Source of the DNA: Syntrophosphaera sp035450685
GTDB taxonomy: Bacteria > Cloacimonadota > Cloacimonadia > Cloacimonadales > Cloacimonadaceae
Assembly: GCA_035450685.1 (NCBI GenBank)
Contig: DAOTNF010000006.1
Coordinates: forward strand, 55,952-119,951
Reading direction: 5' to 3'
DNA length: 64,000 bases
The translations under genes were made by a program, and so were the position numbers. Under the pieces are notes generated by a model. That model saw only the letters and a program-made list of their open reading frames with translations. It was not told where the DNA came from and made no database searches. Shown piece by piece: positions 8,625 to 15,025 of the stretch. Position 1 is the stretch's first letter. Each line of letters starts with the position of its first letter.

Positions 8625-9970
8625 TGGCTCTTAAGGTGCTCCGGGATCAGCTCGCGGCCAATCACGTCGTTGAGTTCCTCCCGCGGGCGGAGCAAGTCCA
8701 GCCTGCCTGTTTCCGAGATCAGCACAACGGGCGGGCGGTATTCTATGAACTGCATCCACTGGGTGTTGTTGTATGCCCCGGTGGGCGTGATCAGCACCTG
8801 TTCGCCGGTGTGAAGGTCGGGGAAGGGCAGCGCGCTGCGCAGGATGTCGATATTCATGCACAGCGGCCCGTAAAAGATGGTGTTCTGATAGGCTCCCGGG
8901 AAAGGACGGGTGGGAATGACTTTGAGTTTGTACCACCAGGCTGTGATGGTGGTGTTCACCCCCGCGTCCAAAACCACCGCGCGCTCGCCGGAGGGCAGGT
9001 TTTTCTTGCCCACAACGCTGGAGATCAGGTAGCCTGCTTCATCGATGAGGGCCCTGCCGGTCTCCAGGATCAGCGTGGGCAGGTTTTGGCTCACAAAGTG
9101 CGATTCGTTGAACGCGGCGCCGATGGCCTCGGCATACTGGTCGAAAGTTGGCGAGATGAATTCGCCGGGAGCGTAGGAGCCCAGAAGGGTGTTTTGCGAG
9201 GCGAAGCCGCCGCCCATGTCAATGTATTCCACCGTGATATCCAGTTCGTCCTTGATCCTTTGGGCCAGCTCCAGCAAGGCTTTCGCTTCATAGTAGTAAG
9301 CATGGGCGTCCAGAATGAAGGTGCCGATATGGGCATGCAGACCCACGATTTGCATGGCTTTGCCGGAAGCGATCCGGCTGATCGCGCGGTAGGCCTCCCC
9401 GTTCTCATAGTTGAAGCCAAAGCGGTCCCACTGGGGATAGATGCCGGTATCCATGTTGACCCGGATCGCCACCTGGGGCACCAAATCCAGTTCCCGTGCC
9501 AGTTTCTCGATCAGATACAGTTCGTCCAGATGGTCGATATGGATCCTGGCTCCCTCCCGGATGGCAAGCTCCAGTTCGTCCCTCTTCTTGCCCGGGCCAT
9601 TGAAGATGATCTCCTTGCCGGGTATGCCCAATCTGCGCGCCATGGCATATTCCATTCCGGAAACCACTTCCGCGCAGGAACCTTCCTGGTGGAAGATATT
9701 GCAGATGGCGCCCAGGTAGTTGGTCTTGTAGCTCCACGCCATTTTAACCTTGGGATAGTGCATCTGCATGGCGTCCAGCAGGCGGCGGTAGCGGCGGCGT
9801 ATCTGGCTTTCAGAAAGCACCAGCACCGGCGAGCCGAATTGTTCCACGATCTCTTTGATGGGGATGCCGTCGATTTTGTCCTGGTATTTCACCACACTCT
9901 TGGCGCCGTATTTGTTCATGTTTCCGGCGGAGTTCCTCTCGATATTGGGGGCTATATAGGTTTTTTTCAT
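8621..9970 (-). CDS. Fold-type III PLP-dependent decarboxylase (DAP/ornithine decarboxylase-like) with leader-like N-terminus
   Basis: A 449-residue alanine-racemase-fold enzyme. Visible sites are the PLP-binding Lys82 in WSYKTNYL, HAHIGT at 212-217, the GGG phosphate loop at 253-255, ETGR at 303-306, the CxxxD catalytic pair at Cys371/Asp375 and Tyr400. It should decarboxylate an amino acid, free or carrier-bound. Residues 1-28 before the catalytic domain are extra and start KKTYIAPNIERNSAGN, with a YxxPxI pattern like leader peptides of some RiPPs. A strong GGTGAGGAA just before ATG 9970 supports this start over ATG 9919. It lies four bases after an ATP-grasp gene and overlaps the urea-transporter/M23 gene. 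Precedent: in butirosin biosynthesis BtrJ (ATP-grasp) and BtrK (fold-III decarboxylase) act in turn on an amino acid attached to a carrier protein. The substrate here is unknown. Confidence 0.87.
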   Translation of the reverse strand: MKKTYIAPNIERNSAGNMNKYGAKSVVKYQDKIDGIPIKEIVEQFGSPVLVLSESQIRRRYRRLLDAMQMHYPKVKMAWSYKTNYLGAICNIFHQEGSCAEVVSGMEYAMARRLGIPGKEIIFNGPGKKRDELELAIREGARIHIDHLDELYLIEKLARELDLVPQVAIRVNMDTGIYPQWDRFGFNYENGEAYRAISRIASGKAMQIVGLHAHIGTFILDAHAYYYEAKALLELAQRIKDELDITVEYIDMGGGFASQNTLLGSYAPGEFISPTFDQYAEAIGAAFNESHFVSQNLPTLILETGRALIDEAGYLISSVVGKKNLPSGERAVVLDAGVNTTITAWWYKLKVIPTRPFPGAYQNTIFYGPLCMNIDILRSALPFPDLHTGEQVLITPTGAYNNTQWMQFIEYRPPVVLISETGRLDLLRPREELNDVIGRELIPEHLKSQ

Positions 9971-9974
9971 TTCC

Positions 9975-11039
9975 TCACCTTCTGATTAATTCACTTTTGG
10001 CGGAAACTTCGCCCATCACAGAGATATCCGCGATGATGTCTTCCGCGTGGCGCACAAACATTGTCCCGGTCTTGCAAGCGGGAAGCTCCTCCACTTCTTT
10101 GTCCAAAGCTTTGAGCACCACGGCCGCGGGCTGGTTTTGCCCGCTGCCTTCCGCAAGGCGCACCCAGGCGGGAAAGCGGGGGTTGATCTCGATCAGGTAA
10201 TGGGTTCCGTCGAAACCGCGCATGATTTCCAGTTCGCAAGGCCCGCGCCATTTCAGGATGGAGATGATCTTGCGGGCGAATTCTTCCAGGCTGGGGCTTT
10301 TTACCACCACGCCGCCAAAGCCTTTGCCCTTGTCTGTGATCACCAGTTTCTTTTGGGGCACCATGCCGATGATACCTCCCTCGCCGTCACCCACGATGAC
10401 GATGTTATACTCGTCTCCGGGCACTATCTTTTGCGCCAGCAGGGGGAGGCCCCAGCGTTGCTGGATGGAATGGAAGTGCTTGACCGCCTCTTCCCAGTTT
10501 GAGGCCTTGTAAGCCTCGTAGTATCTGCCTTTGATGATCAGGGGATAGGCAATCTCGTCCTGCAGCCCGCTAAGCTGAGAAATGCTGGTCAGCAAGACCG
10601 TTTTGGGCACCTGCACTCCTTGGGGCGGGAAGAAATTTGCCAGCTTGGTCTTGTCGCGCAGCAGGAAGCACTCTTCAGTGGGCAAAAAGGTGTTGATCCC
10701 GCGCCGCTTGAGTTCGTCAGCCAGGCGGATATAGAGGATCACCTCGGCGTCCAGGGTGGGGATGATCACATCCAGCGGCGTCTGCCCCAGGATATGGTCC
10801 AGCCTGGTCAGGAAGGCGTCCGCGCCAGCCGAAGGATAGGGCATCTGATAGACCTGATCCACCAGGCCTTCCAGATAGATGCCGCTTTCCATGGAGTCAT
10901 ATACCAGACCCACTATCCGGCCGGTGAATCCCGCCGCGCGGATGCTGCGGATGACAGGCACCCCGGGCTGTGGATTGTCTCCGGTTTTGAGTCCGGTGAC
11001 GGCTATGGTGATATCGAGTTTGCTCAGGTCAGGATTCAA
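9975..11039 (-). CDS. ATP-grasp ligase (carbamoyl-phosphate-synthase-like)
   Basis: A 354-residue ATP-grasp protein. It opens with a Rossmann-like preATP-grasp domain (ITIAVTGLKTGDNPQPG) and ends with an ATP/Mg site in YLIEINPRFPAW (the E-x-N-x-R pattern, near residue 285). Such enzymes activate a carboxylate by phosphorylation and couple it to an amine or thiol. The open frame starts at TTG 11054, but a GAGGAGG at 11046-11052 lies inside that stretch. TTG 11039, six bases after it, is therefore the better start and leaves an 11-base gap to the PqqD-like gene. Neighbours suggest ligation to a peptide or small carrier rather than carbamoyl phosphate synthesis. Substrate unknown. Confidence 0.87.
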   Translation of the reverse strand: MNPDLSKLDITIAVTGLKTGDNPQPGVPVIRSIRAAGFTGRIVGLVYDSMESGIYLEGLVDQVYQMPYPSAGADAFLTRLDHILGQTPLDVIIPTLDAEVILYIRLADELKRRGINTFLPTEECFLLRDKTKLANFFPPQGVQVPKTVLLTSISQLSGLQDEIAYPLIIKGRYYEAYKASNWEEAVKHFHSIQQRWGLPLLAQKIVPGDEYNIVIVGDGEGGIIGMVPQKKLVITDKGKGFGGVVVKSPSLEEFARKIISILKWRGPCELEIMRGFDGTHYLIEINPRFPAWVRLAEGSGQNQPAAVVLKALDKEVEELPACKTGTMFVRHAEDIIADISVMGEVSAKSELIRR

Positions 11040-11045
11040 GGGCGC

Positions 11046-11052
11046 CCTCCTC
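11046..11052 (-). promoter_or_regulatory. Ribosome-binding site deciding the ATP-grasp start
   Basis: GAGGAGG on the minus strand, six bases before TTG 11039. It overlaps the stop codon of the PqqD-like gene and lies too late to serve the alternative TTG at 11054. Confidence 0.6.
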
Positions 11053-11299
11053 AAAGCTTGATCATGTCCAATGCTTCCAGCATCAGCATATAGTGGTCGA
11101 AGTCGCTGTTGAAGTTGTCTTCGGACACATCATAGATTTCGCTGAGTTCTTTGAAGATATCCTGCCGCTGCATTCCTTCCGCCATCCGTTTCAGGATAAA
11201 CATGCCTGTCTCGTTGGCTGTATAGCTGTAGCCGGATTCCGGGTCAAAGATGAACCCGTTATCGTTCATAGCCAGGTTTGAGAGTTTCTCTGTGTTCAT
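11051..11299 (-). CDS. Small PqqD-like protein (possible RiPP recognition element)
   Basis: An 82-residue protein with the PqqD pattern: an N-terminal strand pair holding NDNGFIFDPESGYSYTANETG, followed by helices with FILKRMAEGMQRQDIF and a C-terminal FDHYMLMLEALDMI. In PqqD and related proteins this winged-helix fold binds the leader of a ribosomal peptide for modifying enzymes. The start is ATG 11299, seven to eight bases after CGGAG, rather than the ATG five codons upstream. It is first in a seven-gene operon. No radical SAM partner or separate short precursor gene is seen beside it, which is unusual for PqqD. It may instead recognise the leader-like N-terminus of the decarboxylase two genes downstream. 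The similarity is at fold-pattern level, so confidence is moderate. Confidence 0.68.
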   Translation of the reverse strand: MNTEKLSNLAMNDNGFIFDPESGYSYTANETGMFILKRMAEGMQRQDIFKELSEIYDVSEDNFNSDFDHYMLMLEALDMIKL

Positions 11300-11535
11300 G
11301 TGGTATCTCCGCATGATAGTATTTTAGATTAGAAAGATATTATAAGCATTTATGCTTCCAAAACAACAATTATTTTGCATGAGCAACATTCATCCCTGGC
11401 AGACCGCGCTTAATTGCTTATATCTGTGAATGATATGTGTATTGACCGGGATAGAAAATACGTTCAGCGGATTTTGCATTCCGGAGAGAGACGCCACTGT
11501 TTGCCCTCGCGCGCGCGAGGCAGCTAAGTCTTTGT

Positions 11536-11654
11536 TTTCCGTAGGTCATCCTTATAATTATAAGGATGACCTACGGATGATAACCCCAAAGCCAGTAGCA
11601 GCAAGGGAGGGAGCTATGAAGGATTATGCAGAAAATTGCTACTTATTTTGGTGA
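11536..11654 (+). repeat. Dispersed intergenic palindromic repeat, copy B, with 40-base perfect palindrome
   Basis: Bases 11538-11577 are a perfect palindrome whose left half is TCCGTAGGTCATCCTTATAA. They are followed by CCCCAAAGCCAGTAGCAGC, an AAGGGAGGGAG stretch, and an ATG at 11616 opening a 12-codon frame (MKDYAENCYLFW) that stops at 11654. It is the best preserved palindrome of the six copies. Confidence 0.8.
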
Positions 11655-11710
11655 ATGTTACACTATATTATTTGCTTTAAGATTGCAGGATGGTGAAAAG
11701 GTGCCCAGGG

Positions 11711-11792
11711 GTGGCAAAATCTGTTTGCCACAGAGACCGTAGGTCTCTTTCAAGCAGGCAACTGCGTCGCCTCTGCCGAACAGACTTCGGCA
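11711..11792 (+). repeat. Run of four adjacent short hairpins
   Basis: The hairpins are GTGGCAAA/TTTGCCAC (11711-11731), AGAGACC/GGTCTCT (11732-11748), AGGCAAC/GTCGCCT with one mismatch (11756-11772) and TGCCGAA/TTCGGCA (11774-11792). They follow each other with loops of three to five bases and almost no spacing. No poly-T follows, so they are not an ordinary terminator. Confidence 0.6.
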
Positions 11793-11931
11793 GCCCAATA
11801 CACAGCAGCCCGTGGGGTGGAAAAGTGCTACGATCTGTTGTGCAAATCAGGCTCAGTGTTTCCGCTAAATGCAATTATCGGTGTGACTCTACAATCTACC
11901 CATTTGGTTTGAGCGGGGGCTGACATTTATG

Positions 11932-11959
11932 TTGACAAGTATCAGCCACCCAATAAAAA
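11932..11959 (+). promoter_or_regulatory. Promoter-like pair upstream of the transglutaminase gene
   Basis: TTGACA at 11932-11937 is followed after 16 bases by the AT-rich TAAAAA, 30 bases before ATG 11990. The -10 match is weak. Confidence 0.3.
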
Positions 11960-11989
11960 AGAAATACCATGACGGATTGAGGTGAAGCT

Positions 11990-14230
11990 ATGAAAAAGCT
12001 GTTGCTGGTAATACCTTTGTTCATTTACCTGGCCTTGGGCGCCCAACCCCGGGGCCTGAGTTCGAGAGATATCGATGTCTCGGGAGCTGTTTCCGTGATT
12101 CAGCCTCTGGCGGAGCCAATCTTGCCCGCCCTGCCCGGCAACGAGTCCAAGACAGATGCAGCCAAAAGCTGGATTCCTCTGCAGAGCCTGCCTCTGGAAG
12201 TGATGCTGCCCGCGGGAGAGCAGATCGGAGCCTGCTTCAAAAACCTGGGTTTGAGCGCGGAAAGCTATTCCAGCCTGGGCACCCTGTTACCTCAAAGCGA
12301 AGCCGCGGTGACAAGGGCGCCACAGTGGATCAGGGTGCAGCTCCGGAACACGCTCAACCATCTCCAGCCCGAGCGGCAATTGCTGTTTGCCGAACTGCTT
12401 AACGACGCCCCCGATCCCTATGTGGACGAGATCGCTTTTTGCGTTGCCACTGCCTCGCCCGAATATCTGAACTCCAGCTTTGCCCTGCCGGAGCTGTTTC
12501 TGGAAAACGCGCAGAAGCTGTATGAAATCGATGGCGAACTGGATTATGTGGAGATTGTGGATGTCGGTTCCGCAGCCAGCGGCGGGGACTATTATTCCAC
12601 CACCCGCTACTGGAAGAAGGACGCGGCAGGACAGTCAGTCCAGGTAACCGTCCCGCGCGACATCTATTACTGGTATCTGGTGAATCCCAAGATCACCGAC
12701 GAGATCGCGGCTTACATTGATCCCAATATCATAGAAAACAATTCCAGCCACTCCAACAACATCGTGCCGCCTCCCGCGGGAAAGTTTTGGCGCAGCTATA
12801 TTTATGACCATGAGGACGGCGACTATCCTGTCCTGCGCGACACCCTCACCCTCTGCCAAAGCGTTTACAACCGCGACGGCAGCCCCGGCGACGTGATCCG
12901 CGCCATCACCTGGTGGATAAACCAAAACATGAGCTTCACCTCCAACAACGAACGTCCCCACCAGCCCGTGCGCATCTACCAGAAACGCTTTGGACGCTGT
13001 GGGGAGTATGCCGACTTCAGCTCGGCCATCGCCCGCATCGCGCTGATCCCCTGCACCAATGTCAGCTCCATTTCCACCGACCACACCTGGAACGAGTTTT
13101 GGGAGGAGGGCTGGGTTTCCTGGGAACCGGTGAACAACTATCTGAACAACCCACTCGTCTATGAAAACGGCTGGGGCAGGGTCTTTGGCAGCGTGTTCGA
13201 AGAGCGCTCCGATGGCCTTTTCACCCCGGTCACAGAACGCTATTCCGAGGGTGTGGCCACCATCAACATCCAGGTGGTGGATGCCGACCTGCAACCGGTG
13301 GACGGAGCCCGGGTGCTGCTTGCAATCTTTGAAAACTCCCCCCGCTTCGACTGCGAAGCCTACACGGACAACAATGGCATGGTCAGCTTCACCGTGGGCG
13401 AAGGCAGGGACTACCGCGCCCGCACGGAAGCGGCGTTCGGAATCTATCCCGCCATTGCCGGAACTTACGCGCAGCTCGTCTCTTCCTCGGTTGCGGGGGA
13501 GACCTATTCCTACCAGTTTCAGATCGCCGCGCCCCTGCCCCAGGCGAGCATCGAAACGCTCCCCCTGCCCGAAGATCCGGTGCAGGATTACGTGTTTACG
13601 GCGAACATGGTCTCCACGGGGTATTACATTACCGGCAAGTCATTGTGGGACGATATCGATGTGTTGGGAACCAAACCACGCCACTACAAGTATTCCTCCG
13701 AACCAGCCACGGCCAGGCTGTTGGTCACGGATGCAGATAACGCACTCTTCCTGGCCCTGGACAACTTCTGCTCCGCCTGTGTGAACGTGGGCCCGCACCC
13801 AACGGCCAACGCGGAGTTCAACATACCTGTGGGGCAGGATTGGTATATCTTTGCCGACAACTCACACCAACACGGCAACACAGTGCTGCTCTCCGGGATG
13901 ATCGAGTTCCGGGGATGGGACACTGCAGTGGATGATCCCCAGGCTCCCGCGGCGGTATTTAAGCTTTCCTCGCCTGCGCCCAACCCCACCCGGGGAGAAA
14001 CCAAGCTGTGGATCGATCTGGCCACGCCGCAAAAACTACAGGTCAGCATCCACGATATCCGCGGCCGCAGGATACGCGAACTGGACAGCCTCAAGCTTCC
14101 GGCAGGACAGAATCCCCTCGTTTGGGATGGCCTGGACAGCCAGGGCAAGCCGGCTTCTTCCGGTATCTACATTCTGAGGGTCAAAGGAGAGGAGCGGCAG
14201 GCTGCCCGCAAGATTGTGCTCCTCAAATAG
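11990..14230 (+). CDS. Secreted transglutaminase-like protein with Por-type C-terminal sorting domain
   Basis: A 746-residue protein with a signal peptide (about residues 1-18). The transglutaminase/papain-like core lies at about 300-390: Cys in FGRCGEYADF, His in TDHTWNEFW and an acidic residue in VSWEPVNNY in place of the usual Asp. A short Ig-like segment with INIQVVDADLQPVDGARV follows. The last about 85 residues (PAPNPTRGETKLWIDL, then SSGIYILRVKG and a basic tail) form the FlgD-like/type IX secretion C-terminal domain. It is thus likely exported and attached to the surface or released. Bacterial members can be proteases or amide-modifying enzymes. It stands alone, 321 bases before the NuoE gene. 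Substrate unknown. Confidence 0.85.
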   Translation: MKKLLLVIPLFIYLALGAQPRGLSSRDIDVSGAVSVIQPLAEPILPALPGNESKTDAAKSWIPLQSLPLEVMLPAGEQIGACFKNLGLSAESYSSLGTLLPQSEAAVTRAPQWIRVQLRNTLNHLQPERQLLFAELLNDAPDPYVDEIAFCVATASPEYLNSSFALPELFLENAQKLYEIDGELDYVEIVDVGSAASGGDYYSTTRYWKKDAAGQSVQVTVPRDIYYWYLVNPKITDEIAAYIDPNIIENNSSHSNNIVPPPAGKFWRSYIYDHEDGDYPVLRDTLTLCQSVYNRDGSPGDVIRAITWWINQNMSFTSNNERPHQPVRIYQKRFGRCGEYADFSSAIARIALIPCTNVSSISTDHTWNEFWEEGWVSWEPVNNYLNNPLVYENGWGRVFGSVFEERSDGLFTPVTERYSEGVATINIQVVDADLQPVDGARVLLAIFENSPRFDCEAYTDNNGMVSFTVGEGRDYRARTEAAFGIYPAIAGTYAQLVSSSVAGETYSYQFQIAAPLPQASIETLPLPEDPVQDYVFTANMVSTGYYITGKSLWDDIDVLGTKPRHYKYSSEPATARLLVTDADNALFLALDNFCSACVNVGPHPTANAEFNIPVGQDWYIFADNSHQHGNTVLLSGMIEFRGWDTAVDDPQAPAAVFKLSSPAPNPTRGETKLWIDLATPQKLQVSIHDIRGRRIRELDSLKLPAGQNPLVWDGLDSQGKPASSGIYILRVKGEERQAARKIVLLK

Positions 14231-14551
14231 CCTCCACCGCCCGTCTGGATGAGGCAGGCTGTTCCCTGCGGAGCACTCTAAAGCAGAGTGGGAGAGCAGG
14301 TAAGAGCGGGTTGCGCTGTCTCGGTCGGTTTGAGTTGGAAACCGTCTGAGAATCGTTTGCACCTGGGGTGTCAGAAGCCCCTTTCAGGCTTGCCTGGTTG
14401 GCAGGTCAGTTCAGGCTTGGACGCAGTGGCGGACAGACAAACTATTTGACAATAATGCAATCGTGGAAATGTTGTTCCTTTCTACCGTATGCCATTTCCT
14501 AATAGAGTGGCAGACAATCAGGTTTCAACTTATTTGTCAAGAGGAGTAGCA
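14231..14551. other. 321-base gap between transglutaminase gene and nuoE
   Basis: It contains a small hairpin CACTCT/AGAGTG (14274-14290), an imperfect hairpin around 14363-14389 with GGGG/CCCC and no long T run, and a TTGACA at 14446-14451 that may be the -35 box for the nuoE operon. No gene is seen. Confidence 0.5.
14446..14474 (+). promoter_or_regulatory. Promoter-like sequence upstream of nuoE
   Basis: A full TTGACA at 14446-14451 is followed 17 bases later by ATGTTG, a poor -10. It lies about 80 bases before the nuoE start. Confidence 0.3.
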
Positions 14552-15025
14552 ATGGAACAAGATCTCAGCAAACTGGATGCGATTTTGCCCTCCTATCAGG
14601 GCAAGCATGGCGTTTTGATCCCACTTTTGCAGCATACGCAAAGCATTCTGGGATATATTTCCCGTGACGCCATGAGGTATCTGGCGGAGAAGATGGGTAT
14701 TCCCGCGGCTGAGATCTTCGGCGTGGCCACTTTCTACTCGATGTTTCGCCTCCGGCCCCAGGGCAAGCATATCATCCGGGTCTGCAAAGGCACGGCCTGC
14801 CATGTGTCCGATGCTGACGGCATCAAGGAAGCCCTGATCAAAAACCTGAATCTGGAGCCCGGCGAGGAAACCACCAGGGATATGCATTTCACCCTCCTGG
14901 AAGTGGCTTGCCTGGGCTGTTGCTCCCTCGCGCCTGTGATCATGATCGACGACCAAACTTTTGGCAAGCTGACGCCGGAGGCAATTCCCGCCATCCTGGA
15001 TAAGTTCAGAACTGAGGAGCTTTGA
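14552..15025 (+). CDS. nuoE: NADH dehydrogenase/hydrogenase subunit NuoE-like, [2Fe-2S] thioredoxin-like
   Basis: A 157-residue NuoE/HydC-type subunit that carries one [2Fe-2S] cluster in the soluble NADH module. It has the N-terminal helical part (LIPLLQHTQSILGYIS, EIFGVATFYSMF) and four Cys in CKGTACH and CLGCCSLAP around residues 78-124. The start at 14552 follows GAGGAG directly upstream; the open frame extends 21 codons further back without a ribosome-binding site. The stop shares a base with the nuoF start, so the two are coupled. With the next two genes it forms a soluble NuoEF(G) electron-entry complex. No membrane Nuo or hydrogenase catalytic gene lies nearby. Confidence 0.93.
   Translation: MEQDLSKLDAILPSYQGKHGVLIPLLQHTQSILGYISRDAMRYLAEKMGIPAAEIFGVATFYSMFRLRPQGKHIIRVCKGTACHVSDADGIKEALIKNLNLEPGEETTRDMHFTLLEVACLGCCSLAPVIMIDDQTFGKLTPEAIPAILDKFRTEEL

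Larger units (their letters stand above)
11300..11989. other. 690-base divergent intergenic region
   Basis: It separates the minus-strand PqqD operon from the plus-strand transglutaminase gene. It holds repeat copy B with a perfect palindrome, an AT-rich stretch (11330-11375) suited to the operon promoter, a run of four hairpins at 11711-11792, and a TTGACA at 11932-11937 that could be the -35 box of the plus-strand gene. No convincing protein gene is seen. Confidence 0.7.

Noticed and set aside
8636..9985. 449-codon open frame on the plus strand opposite the PLP decarboxylase
   Set aside because: It mirrors the decarboxylase gene, whose motifs are clear. The composition (many Gly, His, Asp) is that of a GC-rich antisense frame, and no family motif or ribosome-binding site is seen.
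11430..11654. 74-codon plus-strand open frame before the transglutaminase gene
   Set aside because: Most of it is the repeat copy B palindrome and unrelated spacer. Only the last 12 codons match other repeat copies, so it is reported as a repeat frame rather than a gene.
11711..11792. tRNA-like cloverleaf from the hairpin run
   Set aside because: There are four consecutive hairpins but no acceptor stem, no GTTC-type T-loop and no anticodon arm spacing.
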